Source: Pandoraea terrigena (lineage in GTDB: Bacteria > Pseudomonadota > Gammaproteobacteria > Burkholderiales > Burkholderiaceae). Taken from it: a DNA stretch of 64,000 bases. The stretch is taken from the NCBI RefSeq assembly GCF_902459705.1, contig NZ_CABPRU010000002.1, forward strand, positions 186,001 to 250,000, in the 5' to 3' direction. Position numbers and translations under genes: made by a program. This document shows, piece after piece, positions 10,721-19,515 of this stretch. Within the stretch, counting starts at the first letter, position 1; each line of letters starts with the position of its first letter. The notes under the pieces are model-generated. The model did not search any database and had not been told where the DNA came from. It saw only the letters and a program-made list of their open reading frames with translations.

Positions 10721-10740
10721 TCATTCGAATTCATTCGAAT
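10721..10740 (+). repeat. Two adjacent palindromic ATTCGAAT sites, operator-like
   Basis: The decamer TCATTCGAAT occurs twice in a row, exactly. Each copy contains the 8-base palindrome ATTCGAAT, with centres 10 bases apart, about one helical turn. The pair sits 20 bases before the ATG of the acetyltransferase gene and just before its ribosome site (AGGGG, 10746-10750). Position and spacing suit a regulator or repressor binding the leader, but no cognate regulator is identified. Confidence 0.45.
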
Positions 10741-10760
10741 TCAACAGGGGATTTGAGCGC

Positions 10761-11369
10761 ATGAGCACGTCGAGCATGGCTGACGATTCGGATTCGCCTT
10801 TCGGCGCGCCCACGCCCACGCTAACCACCGAGCGCACGATCTTGCGCCAGTGGCAGCCAGAGGACTTGCCGCTTTTCGCCGCGCTCAACGCCGATCGAGA
10901 CGTCATGCGCCACTTTCCGACGACACTCGATCGGGTGCAGAGCGACGCCATCGCGCACCGGCTGGCACAGCATCTCGAGACGCATGGCTACGGCCCCTGG
11001 GCGCTGGAGATCCCGGGCGCGACACCGTTCGCAGGGTTCGTCGGCCTGATGCGCGTGGGTTTCGACGCCCCGTTCGTGCCGGCCGTGGAGATTGGCTGGC
11101 GGCTGGCACGCGCCTGGTGGTCGAAGGGATACGCGACGGAGGCAGCCATCGCCGCCGCCCAATTCGCGTTTGAGACGCTCGGCCTGGACGAACTGGTCTC
11201 GTTCACCGTCCCCGCCAACGTCCGCTCACGCGCGGTCATGGAACGCATCGGCATGCGCCACTGCCCCGACGAAGACTTTCTGCATCCCTTGATTCCGCCC
11301 GGCCACCGGATGCGCCGCCACGTACTCTACCGGCTCGACGCCGGCGAATTGGCGCCAAACAAGCGCTAG
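10761..11369 (+). CDS. GNAT N-acetyltransferase, RimJ/RimL-like
   Basis: 202-residue acetyl-CoA-dependent acetyltransferase of the Acetyltransf_3 class, which modifies protein N-termini or small amines. The N-terminal strand TERTILRQWQPEDLPLFAALN is typical. The acetyl-CoA loop is in WWSKGYATEAAIAAAQFAF, followed by LVSFTVPANVRSRAVMERIGM, the usual C-terminal half. Start 10761 has AGGGG upstream and is preferred over the in-frame 10701. The substrate is unknown. It is followed by the exporter gene on the same strand, so co-transcription is possible. Confidence 0.85.
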   Translation: MSTSSMADDSDSPFGAPTPTLTTERTILRQWQPEDLPLFAALNADRDVMRHFPTTLDRVQSDAIAHRLAQHLETHGYGPWALEIPGATPFAGFVGLMRVGFDAPFVPAVEIGWRLARAWWSKGYATEAAIAAAQFAFETLGLDELVSFTVPANVRSRAVMERIGMRHCPDEDFLHPLIPPGHRMRRHVLYRLDAGELAPNKR

Positions 11370-11444
11370 GCGTCGCTTCTGCGATTGAAGCGTCTGCTTA
11401 AATCGTGGGACAATTCGTCTCTTTGCGCCAGCCGTCCCCCCATT

Positions 11445-12827
11445 GTGTCGCGCGCCGTCATCATTCCGCTCATCATCGCTTGCGCCCTGTTCATGGAGAA
11501 CATCGACGCCACGGTGATTACCACCTCGCTGCCCGCCATGGCGCGAGATCTCCAGCAAGACCCGATTTCGCTGAAGATGGCGCTCACCGCCTACGTGGTC
11601 GGGCTGGGCATCTTCATTCCGATCTGCGGCTGGGTCTCCGATCGCTTTGGCGCGCGCAACGTCTTTCGCACGGCGATCGGCATCTTCATGGCCGGCTCGA
11701 TGCTCTGCGCGCTGTCGTTTTCGCTGTCGACGTTCGTGTTCGCCCGATTCCTTCAGGGCGCGGGCGGTGCGATGATGGTGCCGGTCGGACGCCTCGTGAT
11801 CTTTCGTGCAGTGCCCAAGCACGATCTGGTCAAGGCCATTGGCTACCTGACGATGCCCGCCCTGCTCGGCCCGGTGATCGGCCCGCCGCTCGGCGGCGCC
11901 ATCACGGCCTACCTGCACTGGCGCTGGATCTTCTTCGTCAATATTCCCGTGAGCCTGCTTGGCATCTATCTCGCGGGCAAGTACATCGACAACGAGCGAG
12001 GCGGCAACGCCGGGCGCCTCGACACGCTCGGCTTCGTCCTCTCCGCGCTCGGCAGCGGCCTGCTCATGCTGGGGCTGGCCATGATCGGCGAGCCTCACAT
12101 CGACAACAGCGTTGTCGTCACCCTGTGCGCCGTCGGGGCGATCTTTGTCTATGCCTACTGGCGTCATGCCAATCGCGTGGATGCGCCCCTGCTCGACCTG
12201 CGGTTACTGCGCATTCCGACGTTCCACACCAGTGTCGTCGGCGGCTCGCTCTTTCGCATCGGGTTGGGGGCTGTGCCTTTCCTGCTGCCGTTGGCGCTGC
12301 AGGAAGGGCTGCACATGGATCCGTTCGAATCCGGCATGATTACGTGCGCGTCGGCGTTCGGGGCGATCTTCATGAAGGCGATTGCACAGCGCGTACTGGC
12401 GCGATTTGGCTTTCGCCGTGTGCTGATCGTCAATGCGGCGCTGGCCGGCTTGGCGCTGTCGTCCTACGGTTTCTTCACGCATGACACGCCGGTGATCCTG
12501 ATGCTTGCCGTCGTGGCCTTCGGCGGCTTCTTCCCGTCGCTGCAATTTACTTGCCTGAACTCGATCGTGTACGCCGATATTGCCAGCGCCGACGCCAGTC
12601 GCGCGACGAGTCTCGCGAGCGTGGTTCAGCAGTTGTCGCTGGGGCTGGGCGTGACGATCTCGGGGATGGTGCTGCAGGCGAGCAGCCGGCTGGCTGGTCA
12701 CGAACACCTGACCACCCGCGACTTCCTGCCGGCGTTCCTCGTGATCGGCCTGTTCTCGTGGCTATCGATTCCCGTCACCCGCCAACTGCCGGCCGATGCG
12801 GGCACGGAGTTGGCGAGAAAGCACTGA
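11445..12827 (+). CDS. MFS transporter, DHA2 (EmrB-like) family
   Basis: Proton-coupled multidrug exporter of about 460 residues with some 14 predicted membrane helices. The TM1 signature, LFMENIDATVITTSLPAMA, is the DHA2/EmrB hallmark. The loop motif GWVSDRFGARNVF and motif C around GPVIGPPLGGAITAYLHWRWIF are present. The start is uncertain: GTG at 11445 gives VSRAVIIPLI, which matches usual family N-termini, whereas a TTG at 11385 adds 20 residues with no better ribosome site. No adaptor protein gene is adjacent. Substrates are unknown. Confidence 0.88.
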   Translation: MSRAVIIPLIIACALFMENIDATVITTSLPAMARDLQQDPISLKMALTAYVVGLGIFIPICGWVSDRFGARNVFRTAIGIFMAGSMLCALSFSLSTFVFARFLQGAGGAMMVPVGRLVIFRAVPKHDLVKAIGYLTMPALLGPVIGPPLGGAITAYLHWRWIFFVNIPVSLLGIYLAGKYIDNERGGNAGRLDTLGFVLSALGSGLLMLGLAMIGEPHIDNSVVVTLCAVGAIFVYAYWRHANRVDAPLLDLRLLRIPTFHTSVVGGSLFRIGLGAVPFLLPLALQEGLHMDPFESGMITCASAFGAIFMKAIAQRVLARFGFRRVLIVNAALAGLALSSYGFFTHDTPVILMLAVVAFGGFFPSLQFTCLNSIVYADIASADASRATSLASVVQQLSLGLGVTISGMVLQASSRLAGHEHLTTRDFLPAFLVIGLFSWLSIPVTRQLPADAGTELARKH

Positions 12828-12836
12828 GTCGCGCGC

Positions 12837-12863
12837 GTTACTTCCGTTACTTCCGTTACTTCG
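12837..12863 (+). repeat. Three tandem 9-base units at the YeeE gene 3' end
   Basis: Two copies of GTTACTTCC and one of GTTACTTCG. Read on the minus strand, each unit carries TAA in the frame of the YeeE/YedE gene ending at 12856, so the true stop is followed by two further in-frame TAA codons at 9-base intervals. It has the same unit length and stop-bearing design as the repeat at 9275-9310. Confidence 0.8.
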
Positions 12864-13278
12864 TGTCGGCGCGGGTCACGACCGCGTGCAGCGCCATGCC
12901 GACGACCATGGCGACAACGAACAGCAATCCCTTGCCCGACCCCGCGCCGAGCAACACCAGCGCGGGTCCCGGGCAAATTCCCGCGATCCCCCAGCCGACG
13001 CCGAACGTCAACGCCCCGAGCACCAGCCGTTTGTCGAGACCGCTTGCCCCCGGCCAGGCACGTGGCTCCCCCGTCCAGGCGAGCGCCCGCGAGCGCGCCA
13101 GCCGGAACCCGACCAGCCCCACCGCGATGGCCCCGCCCATCACGAACGCCAGCGACGGATCCCACCGACCGGCCAGGTCGAGAAACCCCAGCACCTTCGC
13201 CGGATTCGCCATGCCCGCGAGAATCAGCCCCAGCCCGAAGACGAGGCCGCCAACGAACGCGAAAAGCAGCTTCTTCAT
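12856..13278 (-). CDS. YeeE/YedE (PmpB-like) sulfur transport membrane protein
   Basis: 140-residue integral membrane protein with about four helices: 1-24, 43-60, 87-105 and 113-133. It has the paired family motifs, [20 protein letters not shown] near the N-terminus and [14 protein letters not shown] in the second half, the latter containing the conserved Cys. YeeE/YedE half-size proteins move thiosulfate or other reduced sulfur species. The ATG overlaps the stop of the preceding half-transporter as ATGA, so both halves are made together. Its place in the BigR locus points to sulfide/persulfide handling. Confidence 0.9.
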   Translation of the reverse strand: MKKLLFAFVGGLVFGLGLILAGMANPAKVLGFLDLAGRWDPSLAFVMGGAIAVGLVGFRLARSRALAWTGEPRAWPGASGLDKRLVLGALTFGVGWGIAGICPGPALVLLGAGSGKGLLFVVAMVVGMALHAVVTRADTK

Positions 13279-13721
13279 GCCACACCTCCCAGATCAAGCA
13301 CGTGACGGACGACGAACACCGTCAGGAAGCCCATCGCCATGAAGCACAACGTGGCGACGAGCGAGCGCCACGACAATCGCGACAACCCGCAAACGCCGTG
13401 ACCGCTCGTGCAGCCCGATCCGAGTCGCGTGCCGAAGCCGACCAGCACGCCGGCCGTTATGAGCATGGCCGCACTGGCGTCGATCTGCGCGGCTGGCGCG
13501 ACAGCCACCGTGCGGTACGCCCACGGTGCCACCATGAGCCCGACGACAAAGGCGACGCGCCAGCCGACATCGCCGGCGCGCGGACGCAGCAGGCCGCCGG
13601 CGATGCCGGAGATGCCCGCAATGCGCCCGGTCGCCAGCATCAGCCAGACGGCGGCAACGCCAATCAGCACACCGCCAGCCAGCGCGGTCCATGGAGTGAA
13701 ATGAAGGGTATCAAGGGTCAT
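13275..13721 (-). CDS. YeeE/YedE (PmpA-like) sulfur transport membrane protein
   Basis: 148-residue partner of the downstream half-transporter. It has about four helices, with the family motif [22 protein letters not shown] around residues 94-115 holding two cysteines that are usual in this family. It lies 21 bases after the BigR-type regulator gene on the same strand and overlaps its partner by four bases, giving a regulator-PmpA-PmpB operon. In known bigR operons, membrane proteins of this class accompany the hydrolase and the repressor, so a role in exporting or importing reduced sulfur under BigR control is likely. Confidence 0.9.
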   Translation of the reverse strand: MTLDTLHFTPWTALAGGVLIGVAAVWLMLATGRIAGISGIAGGLLRPRAGDVGWRVAFVVGLMVAPWAYRTVAVAPAAQIDASAAMLITAGVLVGFGTRLGSGCTSGHGVCGLSRLSWRSLVATLCFMAMGFLTVFVVRHVLDLGGVA

Positions 13722-13742
13722 GGGTGGATTCCCGTTACGTCA

Positions 13743-14105
13743 TCAGGATTTCGGACAAAACTGGTCGTAGAGGCAGGCCAGCACAGCAAGCACCGCGCCA
13801 TCGGCGACCGAATAGTAAATGCGCTTGCCGTCACGCCGGGTCGTCACCAGCGACTCGGTACGCAGCACGGCGAGCTGCTGCGACAGTGTCGGTTGCCGGA
13901 TGTCGAGCTGCGTCTCCAGCTCCCCCACGGATAACTCGCCTTGCGTCAGTTGACAAAGGATCAGCAGACGGTCTTCGTTGGCCAACGCGCGCAGCAGCGT
14001 AGTGGCATCGCACGCGGCGGCGCGCAACCGTGCGACATCAAGCGATGCGACGTCCGCAACGGCGGTCGCCTGATCGACGGGGGATAGCGCAGTCACTCTT
14101 GGCAT
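13743..14105 (-). CDS. bigR: ArsR/SmtB-family persulfide sensor, BigR-like
   Basis: 120-residue winged-helix repressor. The HTH lies around residues 55-85 (ELSVGELETQLDIRQPTLSQ) and is followed by the wing TTRRDGKRIYYSV. C51 in LILCQL and C117 in the DQFC tail are 66 residues apart, the same spacing as Cys42/Cys108 of Xylella BigR, which form a disulfide or polysulfide on sensing H2S and release DNA. The longer frame (to 14189) has no ribosome site, so the start at 14105 is preferred. It is divergent from the hydrolase gene, and the AT-rich gap between them is the probable operator. It should repress both directions until sulfide or persulfide appears. Confidence 0.92.
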   Translation of the reverse strand: MPRVTALSPVDQATAVADVASLDVARLRAAACDATTLLRALANEDRLLILCQLTQGELSVGELETQLDIRQPTLSQQLAVLRTESLVTTRRDGKRIYYSVADGAVLAVLACLYDQFCPKS

Positions 14106-14159
14106 GGCAGGATCGACACAAATCAGGACATTGCGGCGCGGCGAGATATCACGTCGCCA

Positions 14160-14203
14160 CAAACAGTTTACTTTACTATAATATATCAATTAATAAATTA
14201 ATG
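14160..14203. promoter_or_regulatory. AT-rich divergent promoter/operator of the BigR module
   Basis: A sharply A/T-rich tract in an otherwise GC-rich locus, between the bigR start (14105) and the hydrolase start (14216). It contains TATAAT at 14177-14182 with no convincing -35, and an imperfect inverted repeat in the AATTAATAAATTAAT stretch. BigR-type repressors are known to bind AT-rich palindromes overlapping such promoters. The hydrolase ribosome site AGGAG (14205-14209) follows directly. Confidence 0.6.
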
Positions 14204-14215
14204 CAGGAGCCAATC

Positions 14216-15085
14216 ATGTCAGCCACTTCAGCCAACATCGAAGCCTTTTTCGACACCACCACCTCCACGGTGACCTACGTCGTGTTCGATGCGCCGGGCT
14301 CTCATGCGGCCATCATCGATCCGGTGCTCGACTACGATCCCAAGGCCGGCCGAACGCACACGGAATCAGCCGAGCGCGTGCTCGAATTCGTGACAGCGCA
14401 CAAGCTCTCGGTCGACTGGATACTCGAGACCCATGCGCACGCCGATCACCTGTCGGCGGCGCGCTGGCTCAAGGAACGCGTGGGCGGGCGCATCGCCATC
14501 GGCGCACACATCCGCGAGGTACAGCACGTTTTCAAGACGCTGTTCCACCTGGGGGCCGATGTGCCGCCCGACGGCTCGCAATTCGACCATTTGTTCGAAG
14601 ATGGCGAGACGTTCACCATTGGCGCCCTGCAAGCCGAAGCGATGTTCGTTCCGGGTCATACGCCGGCCGACATGGCCTATCGTGTGGGCGATGCCGTGTT
14701 TGTCGGCGACACGCTCTTCATGCCCGATGTGGGCACGGCGCGCTGCGACTTCCCAGGCGGCAACGCCCACACGCTGTTCCACTCGATCCGCCATCTACTG
14801 GCGCTGCCGGCGTCAACGCGCCTGTTCATGTGCCACGACTATCCGCCGGCCGGTCGTGCGGCGAACTGGCAAACGACGGTTGGCGAGCAACGGCGTGCCA
14901 ACATCCATGTGCACGACGGCATCGATGAAGCGGCCTTCGTCGCCATGCGTGAAGCCCGCGACAAGACCCTCGACATGCCGACGCTGATCCTGCCGGCCGT
15001 GCAGGTCAATATCCGTGCGGGCGAGATGCCCGCGCCGGAAGCCAACGGCACGCGCTATCTGAAGATCCCGCTCAACGCGCTGTGA
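14216..15085 (+). CDS. blh: Persulfide dioxygenase-like metallo-beta-lactamase-fold hydrolase (Blh/ETHE1 type)
   Basis: 289-residue MBL-fold iron enzyme, expected to oxidise glutathione persulfide to sulfite. The metal motif is H73-A-H75-A-D77-H78. Further ligands are H148 (VPGHTPAD), D165 (FVGDTLF) and H207 (CHDYP), the full ETHE1/Blh set. An extended loop PDVGTARCDFPGG follows D165, as in persulfide dioxygenases. AGGAG six bases before the ATG at 14216 fixes the start. No rhodanese domain is attached. It is divergent from bigR and overlaps the convergent LysR gene by 14 bases. The locus as a whole is a compact H2S detoxification unit. Confidence 0.92.
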   Translation: MSATSANIEAFFDTTTSTVTYVVFDAPGSHAAIIDPVLDYDPKAGRTHTESAERVLEFVTAHKLSVDWILETHAHADHLSAARWLKERVGGRIAIGAHIREVQHVFKTLFHLGADVPPDGSQFDHLFEDGETFTIGALQAEAMFVPGHTPADMAYRVGDAVFVGDTLFMPDVGTARCDFPGGNAHTLFHSIRHLLALPASTRLFMCHDYPPAGRAANWQTTVGEQRRANIHVHDGIDEAAFVAMREARDKTLDMPTLILPAVQVNIRAGEMPAPEANGTRYLKIPLNAL

Positions 15086-15971
15086 GCTGCGCAGCCAACG
15101 CCTCACGCGCCTGCGTGACCCACTCGGGCTCGCCACGGCGCGCGGGAAGCAGATGAAACTCGGCGTCCGGCAACGCGGGCAAGCGCCGCCCCGGCATCAA
15201 CGTCTCGATACGCGCAAGTGACGGCCCGGCTGCCGAGGCATTCAGGCACGCGACCCCGAGTCCGGCAGCCAACGCCAGCTGCAGCCCCGCCACCCCCGAC
15301 GCCACGTGCGCAATCGTGTAAGGCACGCGGTGGTCGTCAAGCCATTGCGTGGTGAAGCGATGCAGCGCACAGGTATCAGGCAGCACCAGCAGCGGTAGCG
15401 GCGCGCCCGCCACCAGAACCCGTTCTGGCGACGCCACCCAGTCGAGCGGCTCTCGCCCCAACGTTCGCGTGCCGGGCACCGCCTCGCGACCGAGGGCCTT
15501 GCCGAGCACGCGCATCGACAGACCGATGTCGAAGTCGCCCGTGTCGTAGCCCGACTCGATCTCGCCACTTTTCAGAATCGTTACGTGAATGCGCAACGAC
15601 GGATACGCCACGCCGAGATGTCGCAGCATGCGAGCGACGTCGGCAGGACGAAAGTAGTCTGTGATCGCCAGCCGCAGTTCGCCCGCAAGGGAAAATCCGC
15701 GCACGTCGTGCCACGCCTGCTCCGACTGCGCGAGCAACTGCCGGGCGTGTCCGAGCAGACGCTCGCCCGCCGGCGTCGGCGTCACGCCTTGCTTGCCGCG
15801 CGTGAACAGCGTCACGCCGACGCGCTCCTCCAGCTTGCGAACCTGCTCGCTCACCGACGACTGCGACAGGAACACGCGCGGCGCGGCGGCCGACAGGCTG
15901 CCTGCGTCCGCCACCGCGACAAAGGTACGCAACTGATCGAAATCGAATCCGGGCGTCATGGCTGCATCCAT
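15072..15971 (-). CDS. LysR-family transcriptional regulator
   Basis: 299-residue LTTR. The HTH is at residues 8-65, with FVAVADAGSLSAAAPRVFLSQSSVSEQVRKLE as its core. A type-2 periplasmic-binding effector domain follows, with a typical LPDTCALHRFTTQW segment. An alternative ATG at 15959 would shorten it by four residues. It is divergent from the tautomerase-like gene, 127 bases apart, and so probably controls it. The 3' end runs 14 bases into the end of the convergent hydrolase gene. The effector is unknown. Confidence 0.88.
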   Translation of the reverse strand: MDAAMTPGFDFDQLRTFVAVADAGSLSAAAPRVFLSQSSVSEQVRKLEERVGVTLFTRGKQGVTPTPAGERLLGHARQLLAQSEQAWHDVRGFSLAGELRLAITDYFRPADVARMLRHLGVAYPSLRIHVTILKSGEIESGYDTGDFDIGLSMRVLGKALGREAVPGTRTLGREPLDWVASPERVLVAGAPLPLLVLPDTCALHRFTTQWLDDHRVPYTIAHVASGVAGLQLALAAGLGVACLNASAAGPSLARIETLMPGRRLPALPDAEFHLLPARRGEPEWVTQAREALAAQLTAR

Positions 15972-16098
15972 TAAATAAACCGATGGATAAGATCGTAAAT
16001 TCCCGCTTTTCCGATGTCAATCCACGCCCTAGACTGAAGTCGTTGTCTTCACACCATTCAACTTCATTGCGCAACACTCAACGCCAGGGAGCCACACC

Positions 16099-16500
16099 AT
16101 GCCCCACCTCGTTCTGCAACTCTCGGGCACGCCCGACGACACCCTCACCCGCAATGCCGTTCGCGCGGTCTCGCAATTGACCGTCGATACGCTGCACAAG
16201 TTGCCTGACGTCATCGCCGTGACTGTCGACTATATTCCGCACGCACGCTGGTTCATTGGCGGCGCACCGCTTTCGGAGCAAGGGAAAAACGCCTTCCATC
16301 TGGACATCAGCGTGACCGACGAAACGAATACGAAAGCGGAGAAGGCGCAATTCATTGCTCAGGTGTTCGAAACAATGTCAGAGCTGCTCGGCAACGTTCA
16401 CGAATGCTCGTACATCCATGTGATCGACGCGCGCGGCGCGGCCTATGGTTACGGCGGGCGCACGCAGGAATATCGTCATCAGCACGCATCGACGTCGTGA
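16099..16500 (+). CDS. Tautomerase-superfamily protein
   Basis: 133-residue protein of the 4-oxalocrotonate tautomerase/MIF fold. The sequence opens Met-Pro, placing Pro2 as the N-terminal proline that acts as the catalytic base in this family. It is about twice the length of a classical 4-OT monomer, and the RWFIGG and FHLDISVTDETNT segments suit the longer tautomerase classes. AGGGA precedes the ATG. Divergent LysR control is likely. The substrate is unknown. Confidence 0.75.
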   Translation: MPHLVLQLSGTPDDTLTRNAVRAVSQLTVDTLHKLPDVIAVTVDYIPHARWFIGGAPLSEQGKNAFHLDISVTDETNTKAEKAQFIAQVFETMSELLGNVHECSYIHVIDARGAAYGYGGRTQEYRHQHASTS

Positions 16501-16689
16501 CCCCTCGGCGCTCGCGTTGACCGGCGCTCCCCGAACATCCGCCAGTCAATGCGAGCGTCCTGCCCAAGCGATGTTTCGACGAACAAAACGAAACAATTCC
16601 AACACTTTCTTACGACTATTCGCTTCGCGGCGGACGCGGCTCCTCGTACGATGAAGGCATACCCAAAATCGAACTCAAAGGGAGCCATC

Positions 16690-17085
16690 ATGAAGAAACT
16701 CACGTTGACCGTTGCCCTCGTTGCCGCGACGCTCGGGGGTATTGCCACTGCCCCGGCTCACGCCCAGGTCGGGGTGTCCATCAGCATCGGCGCGCCACCG
16801 GCGCCCCGCTATGAGCCGGTACCGCCGCCGCGCGTCGGCTATGTCTGGGCGCCGGGCTTCTGGGACTGGGACGGCCATCACCACGCGTGGCGCGGTGGTC
16901 ACTGGGAACGTGCGCGTGCAGGCTACGCGTATCGCGCGCCGGCCTGGCATCAGGGGCCGCACGGCTGGGAGTTGAATCGCGGTGGCTGGGATCGCGGAGA
17001 TCGCGGCCGAGGGCCGGATCATCGTGACGACCGCGACCATGGCCGAGGCCGAGATCGCGGCCACGGCCGCGACCACCACGGTTGA
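16690..17085 (+). CDS. Exported WxPGxW-repeat protein (YXWXPGXW family)
   Basis: 131-residue secreted protein. A signal peptide covers residues 1-26 with AHA-Q cleavage, giving a mature start QVGVSISIG. The mid-part has PPRVGYVWAPGFWDWDGHHHAWRGGHW-type repeats (YVWAPGFW, WRGGHWE, WELNRGGW) characteristic of small periplasmic BcpO-related repeat proteins. The last 30 residues are almost only Arg, Asp, Gly and His. AGGGAG precedes the ATG at 16690, which decides against the longer frame. The function of this family is unclear; the His/Asp tail could bind metal (inference). Confidence 0.8.
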   Translation: MKKLTLTVALVAATLGGIATAPAHAQVGVSISIGAPPAPRYEPVPPPRVGYVWAPGFWDWDGHHHAWRGGHWERARAGYAYRAPAWHQGPHGWELNRGGWDRGDRGRGPDHRDDRDHGRGRDRGHGRDHHG

Positions 17086-17114
17086 TCTACGACACTCGAC
17101 GTTCAAACGACAAA

Positions 17115-17170
17115 GCCCCGGCTCGGCCGGCAGCGCATCGGACCGATGCGTCTGCCGAACCGGCCGGGGC
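17115..17170. terminator. Long imperfect hairpin between convergent genes
   Basis: The outer arms GCCCCGGC/GCCGGGGC and the inner arms CGGCAG..GCATCGG/CCGATGC..CTGCCG pair across 56 bases with a small internal loop and one bulge. It lies between the exported-protein gene (ends 17085) and the convergent maeB (ends 17227). No strong T run follows. Confidence 0.55.
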
Positions 17171-17177
17171 CACGACC

Positions 17178-17217
17178 GGCGCTCACACCTCGGGAGTCCT
17201 CCCCAGGTGTGAGCGCC
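17178..17217. terminator. Second hairpin between convergent genes
   Basis: A perfect 13-base-pair stem (arms 17178-17190 and 17205-17217, GGCGCTCACACCT with its complement) and a 14-base loop, starting 8 bases after the previous hairpin and ending 10 bases before the maeB stop. Likely serves as a transcription barrier or mRNA 3' end for maeB. Confidence 0.55.
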
Positions 17218-17226
17218 GTGGAACCA

Positions 17227-19515
17227 TCAGTCGTGATTGGCTTGAATGACGGTAAGCGCCGTCATGTTGATGATGCGTCGCACGGTCGAGCTGGACGTCA
17301 GCACGTTGACCGGCGCACCCACGCCCAACAGGAACGGCCCCACCGCGACGTTGCTGCCCGCGCCCGTCTTGAGCAGGTTGTAGGCGATGTTGCCTGAGTC
17401 GACGTTAGGGCACACCAGCAGGTTGGCGGCCCCCTTCAGACGCGACTGCGGCAGGATGCGGCTGCGCAGACCTTCGTCGAGCGCGCAGTCGCCATGCATT
17501 TCGCCGTCGATCTCCAGCGCTGGTGCCTGCGCCTTGACCAACTCCAGCACGCGACGCATCTTCGTCCCCGACGCCGCGCTGCCCGAGCCGAAGTTCGAGC
17601 GCGAGAGCAGCGCGACCTTCGGGTTGAGGTTGAGCCACGACATCTGCTTGGCGGCAGCCAGCGTGAACTCGGCGATCTGCTCGGCCGTCGGGTCGTCGTT
17701 GACGTGCGTGTCCACGAGCGCCACGGTGCGCTTGTCGAGCAGCAGGATATTCATCGCTGCGTAGGTATTCGCGCCCGCCTGCTTGCCGATAACTTCGTCG
17801 ACGAAGCGAAGGTGGTCGTGATACGCCCCCACCGTGCCGCAGATCATGCCGTCGGCGTCGCCCAGGCGCACCATCATTGCGCCGATCAGGGTCAGGCGGC
17901 GGCGCATCTCGACGCGTGCCATTTCCTTCGTGATGCCATCACGGCAACGCAGTTCCCAGTAGCTGGTCCAGTACTGGTGGAAGCGCTCGTCGTAGTACGG
18001 GTTGGTGACTTCGACGTCTTCGCCCAGACGCAGGCGCAGGCCGAACTTCTCGATACGTGCGAGCAGCACTTCCGGGCGACCCACCAGGATCGGACGTGCC
18101 AGCTTTTCGTCGACGATCACCTGCACGGCCCGCAGCACACGCTCTTCCTCGCCTTCCGCGAACACGATGCGCGACTTGCCGCCGTCGCGCACGAGTTGCT
18201 TGGCCGCCGAGAAGATCGGCTTCATGAACGCACCAGAGTGGTACACGAACTGCTGCAACTGGTCGGCATAGGCGTCGAAGTCGGCGATCGGGCGCGTGGC
18301 CACGCCGTCTTCCATGGCGGCGCGCGCCACGGCCGGGGCAATGCGCACGATCAGACGCGAATCGAACGGCTTCGGGATCAGGTATTCCGGCCCGAACGAG
18401 AGATCATACGCGCCGTAGGCGGTCGCCACGGAGTCGTTCGGCTCTTCCTGCGCCAGCCCGGCAATCGCATGCACGGCGGCGATTTCCATGCTGCGCGTGA
18501 TCGTGGTCGCGCCAACGTCGAGCGCGCCGCGGAAGATGTACGGGAAACACAGGACGTTGTTGACCTGGTTCGGGAAGTCCGACCGGCCGGTGGCAAGCAC
18601 CACGTCGTCGCGCGCGGCGCGCGCCTCTTCCGGGAAGATTTCAGGCGTGGGGTTGGCCAGCGCCAGGATCAGCGGACGCGCCGCCATCGTCTTGAGCATC
18701 GCCGGCTTGAGCACGCCGCCGGCGGACAGCCCGATGAACACGTCGGCGCCTTCGATCACTTCCGCGAGGGTGCGCATGTCGGTCTTCTGCGCGAAGCGGG
18801 CTTTGTCCGGGTCCATGCCGACCGTGCGACCCTCGAAGACCACGCCATCGATATCCGTCGCCCAGACATTCTCGACCGGCAGCCCCAGGTCGACCATCAG
18901 GTCCAGGCAGGCGAGCGCGGCGGCGCCAGCGCCCGAGGTCACGACCTTCACTTCGCGGATGTCCTTGCCCACGACCTTCAGGCCATTGATGAACGCGGCG
19001 CAAACGGTAATGGCGGTGCCGTGCTGATCGTCGTGGAAGACAGGAATCTTCATCCGTTCACGCAGCTTGCGCTCGACGGTGAAGCACTCCGGGGCCTTGA
19101 TGTCTTCCAGGTTGATGCCGCCGAACGTGGCTTCGAGGCTCGCGATGATGTCGATGAGCTTGTCCGGGTCGCTCTCGGTGATTTCAATGTCGAACACATC
19201 GATCCCGGCGAATTTCTTGAAGAGGACAGCCTTGCCTTCCATCACCGGCTTGGAAGCGAGTGCACCGATATTGCCCAGACCAAGCACGGCCGAGCCATTC
19301 GTGATCACACCGACCAGGTTGCCTCGACCGGTGTACTTGAACGACTGCGCCGGGTCGGCCGCGATTTCCTGGCACGGGATGGCAACGCCCGGGGTATAGG
19401 CGAGCGCCAGGTCGCGCTGGGTGACGAGCGGCTTGGTGGCCGTCACGGAAATCTTGCCCGGGGTCGGGAACTGGTGATATTCCAGGGCAGCCTGGTGGTC
19501 GTTGCTTTGGCTCAT
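17227..19515 (-). CDS. maeB: NADP-dependent malic enzyme with phosphotransacetylase-like domain
   Basis: 762-residue enzyme, the usual MaeB length. The N-terminal half (about 1-430) is the malic enzyme that oxidatively decarboxylates malate to pyruvate with NADP+. It has the [12 protein letters not shown] start region, [21 protein letters not shown] and the nucleotide motif [15 protein letters not shown]. From about residue 430 a phosphate acetyltransferase-like domain follows ([18 protein letters not shown]), ending in the substrate-loop region [21 protein letters not shown]. In characterised MaeB this domain is regulatory and not catalytic. It is divergent from a LysR gene at 19712 that may regulate it. 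Confidence 0.96.
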   Translation of the reverse strand: MSQSNDHQAALEYHQFPTPGKISVTATKPLVTQRDLALAYTPGVAIPCQEIAADPAQSFKYTGRGNLVGVITNGSAVLGLGNIGALASKPVMEGKAVLFKKFAGIDVFDIEITESDPDKLIDIIASLEATFGGINLEDIKAPECFTVERKLRERMKIPVFHDDQHGTAITVCAAFINGLKVVGKDIREVKVVTSGAGAAALACLDLMVDLGLPVENVWATDIDGVVFEGRTVGMDPDKARFAQKTDMRTLAEVIEGADVFIGLSAGGVLKPAMLKTMAARPLILALANPTPEIFPEEARAARDDVVLATGRSDFPNQVNNVLCFPYIFRGALDVGATTITRSMEIAAVHAIAGLAQEEPNDSVATAYGAYDLSFGPEYLIPKPFDSRLIVRIAPAVARAAMEDGVATRPIADFDAYADQLQQFVYHSGAFMKPIFSAAKQLVRDGGKSRIVFAEGEEERVLRAVQVIVDEKLARPILVGRPEVLLARIEKFGLRLRLGEDVEVTNPYYDERFHQYWTSYWELRCRDGITKEMARVEMRRRLTLIGAMMVRLGDADGMICGTVGAYHDHLRFVDEVIGKQAGANTYAAMNILLLDKRTVALVDTHVNDDPTAEQIAEFTLAAAKQMSWLNLNPKVALLSRSNFGSGSAASGTKMRRVLELVKAQAPALEIDGEMHGDCALDEGLRSRILPQSRLKGAANLLVCPNVDSGNIAYNLLKTGAGSNVAVGPFLLGVGAPVNVLTSSSTVRRIINMTALTVIQANHD

